Positions 18,486-27,672 are shown, numbered from the stretch's first letter. The stretch is DNA of 64,000 bases from Pseudorhizobium endolithicum (GCF_902153245.2 NZ_CABFWF030000013.1:307438-371437), one strand, 5' to 3'. Notes: a model not told the origin generated them from the sequence alone. Made by a program: numbers and translations.

Positions 18486-19918
18486 GCTTCCATTCCCATC
18501 TCGGCACGAGCCGTCGCGGTCGAGGCGGACAGAGGCTCGGATCGTTCAAAATTCGCACCGGCGACAGCTTCGCCGATGATGACCATCACCGGGCCGGGGA
18601 GATCGTCCCTCGCCTCCAGATCAGGCAGTTCCTTCAGGACACCGTGGAAGAGCCGGCGATAGGCGCGGCTCGCATTCTCCACGACGGCGACCGTGGTGTC
18701 CGGCGAAAGGCCCGCGGTCATCAATCGTCCGGCGACGGAGGCGGCAACGGTGCGTCCCATATAGACGGCGATGGTGGCACCGGAGACGGCAAGGCTCATC
18801 CAGTCGGGCAGGACGTCGCCCGTCAGGTCGTGCCCGGTGGTGAACACCAGCGACGAGGCCACTCCGCGCAGCGTCAGCGGCAGCTCGAAATCGGCAGCCG
18901 CGGCGAAGGCCGAGGTGATGCCCGGCACGATCTCATAGGATATACCGGCCTCGCGGAGTGCAGCCATCTCCTCGCCGGCCCGGCCATAGACGAGCGGATC
19001 GCCGGACTTCAGCCGAACGACGCGCCTGCCTTCGGAGCCGAGCTTCACCAGCAGACGGTTGATCTCGTCCTGCGACTTGGAATGGCAGTTCTTGCGTTTG
19101 CCGACCGGCAGACGCTCCGCATCACGGCGCCCCATGTCGACGATCGCCTGCGGCACCAGCGCGTCGTAGACGATGACGTCAGCTTCCATCAGCACCCGCT
19201 GCGCACGCAGCGTCAGGAGGTCCTCCGCGCCGGGACCTGCGCCGACCAGCCAGACATGGCCATGGACGCGTCCGGATGCCGACAGGAGTTCGTTTGCGGA
19301 ACGGCGGGCCGCAGACAGGTCGCCGGCACCGACATCGTCGGCGACGGGACCGGAAAAGAAGCGGCGCCAGAAGACGCGGCGCGATACCCCCTTCGGAACC
19401 AGCCGCTCAACCGCATCCCGATAATCGACAGCGAGGGCAGCCAAGCGGCCGAGCGATGGCGAGAGCATCTGGTCGATGCGGGCGCGGATCATCTGCGCGA
19501 GCACCGGCCCTGCACCTTCCGTGCCGATCGCCACTGCGACGGGGGCACGATTGACGAGCGCCGGCGTCAGGAAATCGCAGACGTCCGGCTGGTCTACCGC
19601 ATTTGCGGGAACACCTCGCGTCCGAGCCGTCGCCACGATGGCCCGGTCCTGCTCCTCGTCACCGGTTGCGGCGAACGCCAGCACGGCATCCTCCAGTTGC
19701 GAGGCGGAAAAGGCCTCCTCGACCATATCGATGGCATGGGTCAGCAGGAACGCCCGATAGTCATCCGCAGGATCAGCGGCGTACGCGACAATGCGCGCGT
19801 CGGTATTGCGCAGCAACCGCACCTTGGCAAAGGCTTCATCACCATTGCCGAAGATCGCAACCTTCCTGCCGCTGACGCGGAAGAACGCCGGAAATGTCGT
19901 CAATCGTTCGGTGGACAT
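18482..19918 (-). CDS. cysG: siroheme synthase (multifunctional)
   Basis: A 478-residue fusion making siroheme from uroporphyrinogen III. The N-terminal part (about 1-200) is the NAD-dependent precorrin-2 dehydrogenase/ferrochelatase; the C-terminal part (about 218-460) is the SAM uroporphyrinogen methyltransferase with VGAGPGAEDLLTL, YDALVPQAIV, RLKSGDPLVYGRAGEE and VPGITSAFAAA. Two differences from the enterobacterial enzyme are visible: the loop that reads SSGGTSP there is GTEGAGP here, and PLTHR is PLTLR. The active-site Asp of the first domain is present (AVDQPD). It heads the sulfite reductase operon, with a 192-base divergent promoter region shared with the deaminase gene. Confidence 0.94.
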   Translation of the reverse strand: MSTERLTTFPAFFRVSGRKVAIFGNGDEAFAKVRLLRNTDARIVAYAADPADDYRAFLLTHAIDMVEEAFSASQLEDAVLAFAATGDEEQDRAIVATARTRGVPANAVDQPDVCDFLTPALVNRAPVAVAIGTEGAGPVLAQMIRARIDQMLSPSLGRLAALAVDYRDAVERLVPKGVSRRVFWRRFFSGPVADDVGAGDLSAARRSANELLSASGRVHGHVWLVGAGPGAEDLLTLRAQRVLMEADVIVYDALVPQAIVDMGRRDAERLPVGKRKNCHSKSQDEINRLLVKLGSEGRRVVRLKSGDPLVYGRAGEEMAALREAGISYEIVPGITSAFAAAADFELPLTLRGVASSLVFTTGHDLTGDVLPDWMSLAVSGATIAVYMGRTVAASVAGRLMTAGLSPDTTVAVVENASRAYRRLFHGVLKELPDLEARDDLPGPVMVIIGEAVAGANFERSEPLSASTATARAEMGMEA

Positions 19919-20110
19919 CAGGACTCCCAGTCTTGGCCGCTCACTATCGTTTATCGCAGCCCCAGACGGAAGAAACCGTTATGCCACTTGTCATGCCAGC
20001 AAACATTTCTGTTCTCGCTCTCTGCCGTTCTTGAGTAAAAGCCACCGATCACCCGCAGGCGCCCGGCGTGATTCCATCGCAGGGAGCGCCAAGCTTGTAA
20101 GGAAAAGCCC

Positions 20111-20689
20111 ATGTCGCTCGCCGGCCGCCTTCTCGACGTGATGGAGCAGGACATCCTGCCGCTGACCGAACGCGGCGTTGCCGCCGGCAACAAGGTCTTC
20201 GGCGCCGCAATCCTCAGGAAGTCGGACCTCTCCCTGGTGCTCGCTGAGACCAACAACGAGTTGGAAAACCCGCTCTGGCACGGCGAGGTGCATACCTTGA
20301 AGCGCTTCTACGAGATGGGCGAGAAGCCGGACACCACGGACCTCATCTTCCTTTCGACGCATGAACCCTGCACCATGTGCATGTCCGCGATCACCTGGGC
20401 GGGGTTCGACAATTTCTACTTCTTCTTCAGCCACGAGGATTCCCGCGACGCCTTTGCCATCCCGCACGACCTGAAGATCCTCAAGGAGGTTTTCGGGCTG
20501 GAACCGGGCGGATACCGCCGCCGGAACGCCTTCTGGCACTCACACGCACTAACCGAGATGATCGAGTTGGAGGCAGAGCCGCAGAGGGGCCAGTTGAGGG
20601 CACAGGCGCTACGGCTCCGCGACGCCTATGACCGCCTGTCGGCTGCCTACCAGGCCGGCAAGGACGACAATACTATCCCGCTCCGCTAA
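20111..20689 (+). CDS. cytidine/deoxycytidylate deaminase family zinc protein
   Basis: A 192-residue member of the cytidine deaminase-like fold. The zinc site is complete: His57 with catalytic Glu59 in HGEVHT, and Cys87 and Cys90 in PCTMC. The order H-x-E then PCxxC matches the guanine deaminase/tRNA adenosine deaminase side of the superfamily, but the substrate cannot be told. Residues 97-135 are rich in aromatics (FDNFYFFFSHEDSRDAF), probably substrate-pocket. AAGGA precedes the ATG. mazG follows in the same direction after 18 bases, suggesting a nucleotide-housekeeping pair. Confidence 0.85.
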   Translation: MSLAGRLLDVMEQDILPLTERGVAAGNKVFGAAILRKSDLSLVLAETNNELENPLWHGEVHTLKRFYEMGEKPDTTDLIFLSTHEPCTMCMSAITWAGFDNFYFFFSHEDSRDAFAIPHDLKILKEVFGLEPGGYRRRNAFWHSHALTEMIELEAEPQRGQLRAQALRLRDAYDRLSAAYQAGKDDNTIPLR

Positions 20690-20707
20690 CCGACGCAGGA
20701 AACGACC

Positions 20708-21532
20708 ATGGAAGCCTCACGTGACATTTCCCGGCTGATCGAGATCATGGCGGCGCTCCGCGACCCCCACACCGGCTGCCCCTGGGACATCGTTCAGACC
20801 TTCGAGAGCATCAAACCCTACACGATCGAGGAGGCCTATGAGGTGGCCGATGCGATCGAGCGCCGAGACCTCGACGATCTCTGCGAGGAACTCGGGGACC
20901 TGTTGCTGCAGGTCGTCTACCATGCCCGGATGGCGGAAGAAGCCCGTGAGTTTTCCTTCGGCGACGTCATCCATGCCGTCACCCGAAAGATGATCCGCCG
21001 CCACCCGCATGTCTTTGCCGTCTCGGATGCCTCAACGCCGGATGCGGTGAAGGTCCAGTGGGACGAGATCAAGGCGGAGGAAAAGCGTGAGCGCGCCGAG
21101 CGCCGCGCCCGCCGCGGCATCACCGAGGATTTCAGCCGAGGCTTTCTCGGCAGCGTCCAGCGCAGCCAGCCGGCGCTGACGGAGGCCTTGAAGCTGCAGC
21201 AGAGGGCGGCCAAGGTCGGCTTCGACTGGTCGCAAGCGGAACCGATCCTCGACAAGATCGAGGAAGAAATCGGCGAATTGCGGGAGGCCCTTCGCGGTGG
21301 GCGGAAGGAGAAGGTGAAGGAGGAACTCGGAGACCTGATCTTCGCCTTAGTCAATATCGGCCGCCACGTTGATGCAGACCCCGAGGACGCACTGCGAGGC
21401 ACGAACACGAAGTTTCGGCGTCGTTTCAGCTATATAGAGAAAGAACTTAATAAAGCAGGCGAAACGCTGGAGGCGGCAACGCTGGAGCGGATGGAGGCAC
21501 TCTGGCAGGAAGCCAAAGGCGGCGAGCGGTAG
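20708..21532 (+). CDS. mazG: nucleoside triphosphate pyrophosphohydrolase MazG
   Basis: Hydrolyses (d)NTPs to monophosphates and pyrophosphate, cleaning nucleotide pools. The 274-residue protein has the two MazG helical domains: the first with CPWDIVQTFESIKPYTIEEAYE and the metal-binding EELGDLLLQVVYHA, the second with EEIGELREAL and EELGDLIFALVNIGRH. ExxE...ExxD metal ligands are present in both. ATG 20708 has AGGAAA in front. The length fits the long, two-domain bacterial type. It converges with the next gene, 31 bases away. Confidence 0.96.
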   Translation: MEASRDISRLIEIMAALRDPHTGCPWDIVQTFESIKPYTIEEAYEVADAIERRDLDDLCEELGDLLLQVVYHARMAEEAREFSFGDVIHAVTRKMIRRHPHVFAVSDASTPDAVKVQWDEIKAEEKRERAERRARRGITEDFSRGFLGSVQRSQPALTEALKLQQRAAKVGFDWSQAEPILDKIEEEIGELREALRGGRKEKVKEELGDLIFALVNIGRHVDADPEDALRGTNTKFRRRFSYIEKELNKAGETLEAATLERMEALWQEAKGGER

Positions 21533-21563
21533 CGGGAGACGACTTCGCCGCGGCGCCACGGAT

Positions 21564-22151
21564 CTACCGGTCGTGCATGCCCTTGCCGGCCAAAATCCTG
21601 TCCCTGTGTTTCGCAATCCGGGCCGAACGTGTTTCTGACTGCTTGGCCTGCGAGACATGGAGGACATAGCCGCGTCGGCGGCCGGGGGTCAACGCGTCGA
21701 AGGCGGCTTGCAACTCAGGGTCCGCTTCGAGAGCATCGACAAGTTCATCCGGATAGGCGAGATCGTCCTTCGGAAAATTGACCTTGGCGCCTGCCTCCTC
21801 CAACGCGGCCGCTTCAAGAACATAGTCACGGATGATCCGCTCCTGGGAGGCGATGTCGCTGACATCGGTAAACCGTAGCACGCGGGATGAGCGCGAGTTC
21901 TCGCCGGGCGCCACGAGCAGCCCCTCTGGGTCCTTGAGGAGCACGCCCTTGAAGAAACCCAGCGTGGCGCTGTCCTTGAAACCCCACAGCAGCGCGACAT
22001 TTCCGCCCTCGGCCGTGTAGCAGGGCGAACTCCATTTGAAGGTTTCGGTAAGCCCGCAGTCGAGCAATATTCGCCTCAGTGCCAGAAGCTCCTGCCTCCA
22101 ACGCTCCTGCTCCGCAAAGAAGGCGTCGATCCTCCTGCTGTCATCGTCCAT
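21564..22151 (-). CDS. YdeI/OmpD-associated family protein with DUF1801 region
   Basis: A 195-residue soluble protein. The N-terminal half (ETFKWSSPCYTAEGGNVALLWGFKDSATL) matches DUF1801, a frataxin-like fold; the C-terminal part (ALTPGRRRGYVLHVSQAKQSETRSARIAKH) is the YdeI motif of proteins once linked to bacteriocin or peptide tolerance. No enzymatic role is known. ATG 22151 follows AGGGATGG; a longer frame upstream starts in poor context. It is 85 bases downstream of hflX in the same direction. Confidence 0.82.
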   Translation of the reverse strand: MDDDSRRIDAFFAEQERWRQELLALRRILLDCGLTETFKWSSPCYTAEGGNVALLWGFKDSATLGFFKGVLLKDPEGLLVAPGENSRSSRVLRFTDVSDIASQERIIRDYVLEAAALEEAGAKVNFPKDDLAYPDELVDALEADPELQAAFDALTPGRRRGYVLHVSQAKQSETRSARIAKHRDRILAGKGMHDR

Positions 22152-22236
22152 CCATCCCTCCCGTTTTCGGCAGCCCGGATCGTAGCAGGATGAGCGCCGG
22201 CCGCTCAACAGCGGAGAGTTCGAAGAAGCGCCAGTC

Positions 22237-23610
22237 CTACCGCTCCCAGTCCTCCTTGGGCGGCTTGGGCCCGTTGCCGAGCTTACGCTCCAGCGCCGCG
22301 GCCTGGCTTTCGGAGAGCCGGACGTCGAGTTCCACCGAGCCGTCCTCGAGATCCCTGCGTTCGTCGACCATCGCGTTTTCGTAGATCCAGGAAACGAGCG
22401 ACAGCTTGTCTGCCGGTATGGTGACGGTGGTTTCCGTCAGCACGCCCGACAGGCGCCGGGCGATTTCATCCAGCAGATCACCGACGCCTTCGCCGGTGAC
22501 CGCCGATAGCGCCATCACGTCTTCGCGGCCGTTCGCCCGCTCCGCCAAGGCGTCGTGCGCTTCACGGTCAAGCCGGTCGATCTTGTTCCAGATCTCGATG
22601 ATCCGCTCCTCCCGTTCCTTCTCGTCGATGCCGAGATCGGAGAGGATGCGCAGGACGTCGGCGGACTGGGCGGCGTTGTCCGGATCGGACATATCGCGGA
22701 CGTGCAGGATCAGATCCGCCTCCAGCACTTCTTCGAGCGTGGCGCGGAAGGCGGCCACGAGGTGCGTCGGAAGATCGGAAATGAAGCCGACCGTGTCGGA
22801 CAGGATGACTGTGCGCCCGTGCGGAAGCTTCATGCGGCGCAGTGTCGGGTCGAGCGTCGCAAAGAGCATGTCCTCGGCGAGCACGCCGGCTCCGGTGATC
22901 CGGTTGAACAGGGTCGATTTTCCGGCATTGGTGTAGCCGACGAGCGCCACGATCGGGTGCGGTACCTTGCGGCGCTTGGCACGATGAAGCTGACGGGTGC
23001 GGACGACCTGCTCAAGCTCGCGCTCAAGCTTGACGATACGCTCCTGCAGCAGCCGACGGTCCGCCTCGATCTGCGTTTCACCCGGACCGCCCATGAAGCC
23101 CGCACCACCGCGCTGCCGTTCGAGGTGGGTCCAACTGCGGACCAGGCGACCCTTCTGGTAATTGAGGTGCGCGAGATCGACCTGCAGCGTACCTTCCTTC
23201 GTGGAAGCGCGGCGACCGAAGATTTCGAGGATGAGCCCTGTCCGGTCGATGACCTTGGCGTTCCATTCCTTTTCGAGATTGCGCTGCTGCACCGGCGTCA
23301 GCGGATGATCGACGATCACCAGCCCCGCGTCGTGCTCGTCGAGCAGCGCCTTGATCTCCTCAATCTTGCCCGTGCCGATCAGGGTGGCCGGCCGGGGCTG
23401 AGACACCTGCACGATCAGTCCCTGCACGATGGTCAGGTCGATCGCCCGGGCAAGGCCGATCGCCTCCTCAAGCCGCGCTTCATCGGAGCGTTTCGGGGCA
23501 GGAAGAGCGGCCTCGGCCTGGCCGGAACGACCGGCACGCGCCTGCTTCAGCACCGGCACGACGACCACGGCACGCATGTCGTCCCGGCGGCGCTGGGCCT
23601 CCGGGATCAT
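22237..23610 (-). CDS. hflX: ribosome-associated GTPase HflX
   Basis: A 457-residue Obg-HflX GTPase that splits stalled or heat-damaged ribosomes. The N-terminal HflX domain (about 15-215) contains LIGTGKIEEIKALL and FGRRASTKEGTLQVDLAHLNY; the coiled linker follows; the G domain starts with the P-loop GYTNAGKS (225-232), then DTVGFISDLP (G3) and NKID (G4). I keep ATG 23610 because the family N-terminus continues upstream of Met12, although ATG 23577 has a better ribosome site. It follows hfq by 44 bases; hfq-hflX pairing is very widely conserved. Confidence 0.95.
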   Translation of the reverse strand: MIPEAQRRRDDMRAVVVVPVLKQARAGRSGQAEAALPAPKRSDEARLEEAIGLARAIDLTIVQGLIVQVSQPRPATLIGTGKIEEIKALLDEHDAGLVIVDHPLTPVQQRNLEKEWNAKVIDRTGLILEIFGRRASTKEGTLQVDLAHLNYQKGRLVRSWTHLERQRGGAGFMGGPGETQIEADRRLLQERIVKLERELEQVVRTRQLHRAKRRKVPHPIVALVGYTNAGKSTLFNRITGAGVLAEDMLFATLDPTLRRMKLPHGRTVILSDTVGFISDLPTHLVAAFRATLEEVLEADLILHVRDMSDPDNAAQSADVLRILSDLGIDEKEREERIIEIWNKIDRLDREAHDALAERANGREDVMALSAVTGEGVGDLLDEIARRLSGVLTETTVTIPADKLSLVSWIYENAMVDERRDLEDGSVELDVRLSESQAAALERKLGNGPKPPKEDWER

Positions 23611-23654
23611 CGATTCATTCGAAGTATCGCGATGGGTAATCTGCTGTTGTCCCG

Positions 23655-23897
23655 TTAAGCGGCGTTTTCCTCGCTCTCGAACATCTGCATCGGCTGACCG
23701 GGCATGATGGTCGAGATCGCGTGCTTATACACGAGTTGAGAGTGGCCGTCACGGCGCAGAAGAACGCAGAAATTGTCGAAGGAAGTGACGACACCGGTCA
23801 GCTTCACGCCGTTGATAAGGAAAATGGTCAAAGAAATCTTTTGCTTGCGGACCGTATTAAGAAACAAGTCCTGCAAGTTCTGAGAACGTTCCGCCAT
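23655..23897 (-). CDS. hfq: RNA chaperone Hfq
   Basis: Hexameric Sm-like RNA chaperone that matches small RNAs with mRNAs. The 80-residue protein has Sm1 ([20 protein letters not shown]) and Sm2 ([12 protein letters not shown]) with the conserved KH. The N-terminus [14 protein letters not shown] is the alphaproteobacterial type. The C-terminal tail is short ([10 protein letters not shown]), as in other rhizobia. It sits between the aminotransferase and hflX. In nitrogen-fixing relatives Hfq supports nifA translation, and here it lies next to the ntr genes. Confidence 0.98.
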   Translation of the reverse strand: MAERSQNLQDLFLNTVRKQKISLTIFLINGVKLTGVVTSFDNFCVLLRRDGHSQLVYKHAISTIMPGQPMQMFESEENAA

Positions 23898-24003
23898 AGC
23901 GCCGCTTCTTTCTTTTTTGCCGGCATCCTGCCGGGATTTTGATCACGCCTTTGGAGATGCTCGGGAAGCGTCCCTCGTGCTCCCCTCCCCGTACAATTCC
24001 TCG

Positions 24004-24870
24004 TTACCAAATCGTCGTCTTTTCCGCAATGTCCAAAAAGGCACCCCGCAGGCTGGCCGCGACACTGCCGGGATGGCCATTGGCGATCGGCTTGCCGTCC
24101 ACTTCCACGACAGGCACGCAGGATCCGGTGGCCGAGGTCAGGAAGACTTCCCGTGCCCCCAGCATCTCCTCTACCGAAAATTCCCGCTCCTCGACGGGCA
24201 AACCGATGTGCTCGGCGACGTCAAGCAGCGTCGTGCGGGTGATTCCCCTCAGAATTCCGTGCTCCGCCGGACGCGTCACGAGGGATCCTTTCCCGTCGAC
24301 GATCCAGACATTGGAGGAGGCGGCCTCTTTCACGTGGCCGGCGGGGTCGACAAAGATCGCATCCTGCGCGCCGCCGTCCTTTGCCTGCTGCTTCGCAAGG
24401 ACGTTGGGGAGCAGCCCGACGGTCTTGATATCCACCCGGTCCCAGCGATTTTCCGGCAGCGTGATGACCTTTATCCCCGTCTCGTACTTGCGCCCCATGG
24501 GGGCGGGATCGACGGACTTCGCAGTGATCGTGATGGTCGGAGGCGTAGTCTCGGCAGGGAAGTAATGATCCCGCCTGGCGACGCCCCGCGTCACCTGGAG
24601 GTAGAAGAGGCCATTCCTGACGCGGTTGCGCCGCAGCACTTCCCGAATGACGACCCTCAATGCCTCACGTCCCATCGGGCTTGCCATCCGCAGCTCGCGA
24701 AGCGAACGATCGAGGCGGTCGAGATGCCTCGTCAGGTCGATGATGAGCCCGTCACGAACTTCGCAGACCTCGTAGACGCCGTCGGCGAACTGGAAGCCGC
24801 GATCCTCGATATGAACGGCGGCATCCGGATGCGGCAGGTAGCGGCCGTTGACATAGGCTATTCTCGACAT
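24004..24870 (-). CDS. dat: D-amino-acid aminotransferase (class IV PLP)
   Basis: A 288-residue fold-type IV PLP enzyme, likely a D-alanine aminotransferase. The PLP lysine is in the segment RVDIKTVGLLPNVLAKQ; EAASSNVWIVDG and HGILRGITRTTLLD are the cofactor-phosphate loops of the family. The N-terminal VNGRYLPHPDAAVHIEDRGF is close to Dat proteins; a branched-chain or aminodeoxychorismate lyase function is less likely. It is 22 bases downstream of trkA and may be read through from the ntrY-ntrX-trkA transcript. Confidence 0.88.
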   Translation of the reverse strand: MSRIAYVNGRYLPHPDAAVHIEDRGFQFADGVYEVCEVRDGLIIDLTRHLDRLDRSLRELRMASPMGREALRVVIREVLRRNRVRNGLFYLQVTRGVARRDHYFPAETTPPTITITAKSVDPAPMGRKYETGIKVITLPENRWDRVDIKTVGLLPNVLAKQQAKDGGAQDAIFVDPAGHVKEAASSNVWIVDGKGSLVTRPAEHGILRGITRTTLLDVAEHIGLPVEEREFSVEEMLGAREVFLTSATGSCVPVVEVDGKPIANGHPGSVAASLRGAFLDIAEKTTIW

Positions 24871-24892
24871 GGCTTCCCGTTCCGATTGATGC

Positions 24893-26269
24893 TTAGAAAT
24901 ATTGAATGGAGACGCGGAACATCTGCTCGACGTTCTTCACCGCCTCGGCGCTAGAGAAGAGGACGACGCGATCCTTCGCCTTGATCTTGGTGTCACCGCT
25001 CGGCCGTATGACCGTGCCGCCGCGGTAGATGGCGCCGATGCGGATTCCTTCCGGCAGGTGAAGCTCGCGGAACGGCCTGCCGACCAGCGGCGACGTCTCC
25101 AGTGCCTCCGCCTCTATCACCTCTGCCGACCCCTGCTGCACGGCATAGACCGACCGGATCCGCCCCTTGCGGACATGCTGGAGCACGCGGGAGATCGTCA
25201 CAGCACGCGGGTTGATCTGAGCATCGATCCCGAGAGATTCGGTCACCTGGTTCAGGGATGAACTGTTGATCAGGACGAGGTTCGACTTGCAGCCGAGCGA
25301 TTTGGCCATGACCGCGCCCAGGATGTTGATCTGGTCGCTGTTGGTGAGGCTGACGATAAGATCGGCATCCTGGACATCGGCCTGCTGCAGGATGTTCTGG
25401 TCGAGGGCGGAGCCGTGCAAGACCACGGTGTTGCGTAGCTGCTCCGAGATCATTGCCGCGCGGTCGCGGTCGCTCTCGATGATCTTCAGCCGGGTTCTTG
25501 GCTGGTGTTCCTCGATCGTCCGGGCGACGTAGTGACCGATATTGCCGCCGCCGGCGATGATGATGCGGCGCGCTTCCTGCTCTTCATGGCCGAAGAGCCC
25601 GAGGGTCCGGCGCACATGCTCGCGTTGGCAGATCACATAGGCAAGATCGCCCACCTGCAACTGGTCGCTCGATCGCGCAATCGTCAGCCGCGCGTCCCGG
25701 AAGATGCCGACGACCGTCGCCATCAGGTCGGGAAAGAGCTGGCTCAGTTGCTGAAGCGGCGTGTTGAGAACCGGGCAGTCCTCCATGCATTCGATCGCCA
25801 CCATGGCGATTGAATCCTCCGCGAAGCGGACGATGTCGGTCGCTCCGGGAAAAGAAATGCGCCGCAGGACCATCTTCCCGACCTCGATCTCCGGCGAGAT
25901 CGTCACGTCGATCGACATGTTCTGACGGCTGAAGAGATCGGCATATTCCGGCAGCAGGTAACTTTGGGCACGGATCCGGGCAATCTTGGTCGGCACGCTG
26001 AACAGCGCATGCGCCACCTCGCAGGCGACGATGTTGACTTCGTCGTAGAGGGTCACCGCGATGATCATGTCCGCCTGCTCGGCGCCCGCCTTGGCGAGCA
26101 CGTCGGGATGAGCGCCGTGGCCGACATAGCCGCGCACGTCCAGCGTCTCGGTTATGGCGTTGACGAGCGAGGCGGAGGTGTCGATGACCGAGACGTCGTT
26201 GTCTTCCTGCGACAGACGCTCCGCAATGCCGTATCCGACCTGGCCGGCACCGCAAATGATGACCTTCAT
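24893..26269 (-). CDS. trkA: Trk potassium uptake regulatory protein TrkA
   Basis: A 458-residue peripheral NAD(H)-binding subunit of the TrkH/TrkG potassium transporter. It has the tandem arrangement RCK_N-RCK_C-RCK_N-RCK_C: the first nucleotide-binding motif is GAGQVGYGIAERL (residues 6-18), the second GGGNIGHYVARTI near residue 236. The conserved D of each Rossmann fold follows (VIDTS, IIESD). ntrX is 38 bases upstream; ntrY-ntrX-trkA is the usual alphaproteobacterial order, and in some relatives NtrYX does control potassium uptake. Confidence 0.96.
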   Translation of the reverse strand: MKVIICGAGQVGYGIAERLSQEDNDVSVIDTSASLVNAITETLDVRGYVGHGAHPDVLAKAGAEQADMIIAVTLYDEVNIVACEVAHALFSVPTKIARIRAQSYLLPEYADLFSRQNMSIDVTISPEIEVGKMVLRRISFPGATDIVRFAEDSIAMVAIECMEDCPVLNTPLQQLSQLFPDLMATVVGIFRDARLTIARSSDQLQVGDLAYVICQREHVRRTLGLFGHEEQEARRIIIAGGGNIGHYVARTIEEHQPRTRLKIIESDRDRAAMISEQLRNTVVLHGSALDQNILQQADVQDADLIVSLTNSDQINILGAVMAKSLGCKSNLVLINSSSLNQVTESLGIDAQINPRAVTISRVLQHVRKGRIRSVYAVQQGSAEVIEAEALETSPLVGRPFRELHLPEGIRIGAIYRGGTVIRPSGDTKIKAKDRVVLFSSAEAVKNVEQMFRVSIQYF

Positions 26270-26307
26270 ATTGCTTCTTTCATCGCTGGTTGCGGCTGAA
26301 ACGGACG

Positions 26308-27672
26308 CTAGACCCCGAGGGACTTGAGCTTGCGGTGCAGAGCCGACCGTTCCATGCCGACGAACTCGGCTGTGCGGGAGATGTTGCCGCCGAAGCGGTT
26401 GATCTGCGCGACCAAATAATCGCGTTCAAACATTTCCCGCGCCTCGCGCAAGGGCAGCGTCATGATGTGATGGTCTCCCTGCGAGGAGACTTTCGGAAGC
26501 ATGTCGCCAAGGTCGGTCGGCAGCATGTCGGCCGAGATCGCCGTGTCCGGCCCGTCGGAACGAGCCAGGATCATCAGTCGCTCGATATTGTTGCGCAACT
26601 GGCGGATGTTGCCCGGCCAGTCATGCGCCTGCAGCACCGCCATGGCATCCTCTCCGATCCGGCGCGGCCGGATGCCGGCCTGCTCGGAGATCTGCCGCAT
26701 GAACATGTCCACCAGGAAAGGTATGTCCTCGCGCCGCTCGGCGAGCGCCGGCACCTTCACGGGGACCACGGCCAGTCGGTGGTAGAGATCCTCCCGGAAG
26801 ATGCCCTCGGCAATCAGGTTCTCCAGGTTATAGGCGGTCGACGAGATGATACGCACGTCCACCTTGACGCGCTTGGAGCCGCCCACCCGCTCGAACTGCT
26901 GGTCGACAAGGACGCGGAGGATCTTGTTCTGGGTTTCGCGCGGCATTTCGCCGATTTCGTCGAGGTAGAGAATGCCCCGATGTGCCTCCTCCAGCGCGCC
27001 GATCTTGCGCGGCTGGCCGGGCCCGCCCTCCGTGCCGAACAGGGCAACCTCCATCCGGTCCGGCGTGATGGTCGCCGCATTGAGCGCCACGAAGGGGGCA
27101 CCGGCGCGCGCCGACTTCTTGTGGATCATGCGGGCCACGAGTTCCTTGCCGGCGCCCGAAGGGCCGAGGATCATGATGCGGCTGTTCGTCGGCGACACCT
27201 TTTCGATCGTCTGGCGAAGCTGGGAGACGGCGACCGAGGTTCCGACCAGCTCGACGGCGTCGCCCGCCCGCTTCTTGAGCTCGGTCACCTCGCGCTTGAG
27301 CTTCGAGTTCTCGAGCGCCCGCTCGGCGATGAGGATCAGGCGATCCGCCTTGAAGGGCTTCTCGATGAAATCAAAGGCGCCGCGCTTGATGGCGGATACG
27401 GCCGTCTCGATATTTCCGTGGCCGGAGATCATCACGACCGGAAGGTCCGGATGACGACCCTTGATCTCGTCGAGCAGCGCAAGTCCGTCGAGCCTTGAGC
27501 CCTGCATCCAGATATCGAGGAAGACCAGGCGCGGCACCCGATCGGAGATGGCGGCGAGCGCGCTGTCGCTGTCGTGGGCCGTCCGCGTTTCATGCCCTTC
27601 GTCGGACAGTATGCCCGAGACGATCTCGCGGATATCGACCTCGTCGTCCACGACCAGAATATCAGACGCCAT
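26308..27672 (-). CDS. ntrX: response regulator NtrX
   Basis: A 454-residue regulator: receiver domain (1-120, phosphoacceptor Asp53 in LVFLDIWMQG), AAA+ domain (about 140-375) and C-terminal Fis-type helix-turn-helix (GGNISRTAEFVGMERSALHR). The P-loop is GPSGAGKE rather than GESGTGKE, and the sigma-54 contact loop GAFTGA is missing: the region reads LFGTEGGPGQPRKIGALEE. So the protein probably regulates without activating sigma-54, as proposed for other alphaproteobacterial NtrX. Start ATG 27672 gives the standard MASDILVVDDE. It overlaps the ntrY end by 11 bases, so translation is coupled. Confidence 0.96.
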   Translation of the reverse strand: MASDILVVDDEVDIREIVSGILSDEGHETRTAHDSDSALAAISDRVPRLVFLDIWMQGSRLDGLALLDEIKGRHPDLPVVMISGHGNIETAVSAIKRGAFDFIEKPFKADRLILIAERALENSKLKREVTELKKRAGDAVELVGTSVAVSQLRQTIEKVSPTNSRIMILGPSGAGKELVARMIHKKSARAGAPFVALNAATITPDRMEVALFGTEGGPGQPRKIGALEEAHRGILYLDEIGEMPRETQNKILRVLVDQQFERVGGSKRVKVDVRIISSTAYNLENLIAEGIFREDLYHRLAVVPVKVPALAERREDIPFLVDMFMRQISEQAGIRPRRIGEDAMAVLQAHDWPGNIRQLRNNIERLMILARSDGPDTAISADMLPTDLGDMLPKVSSQGDHHIMTLPLREAREMFERDYLVAQINRFGGNISRTAEFVGMERSALHRKLKSLGV

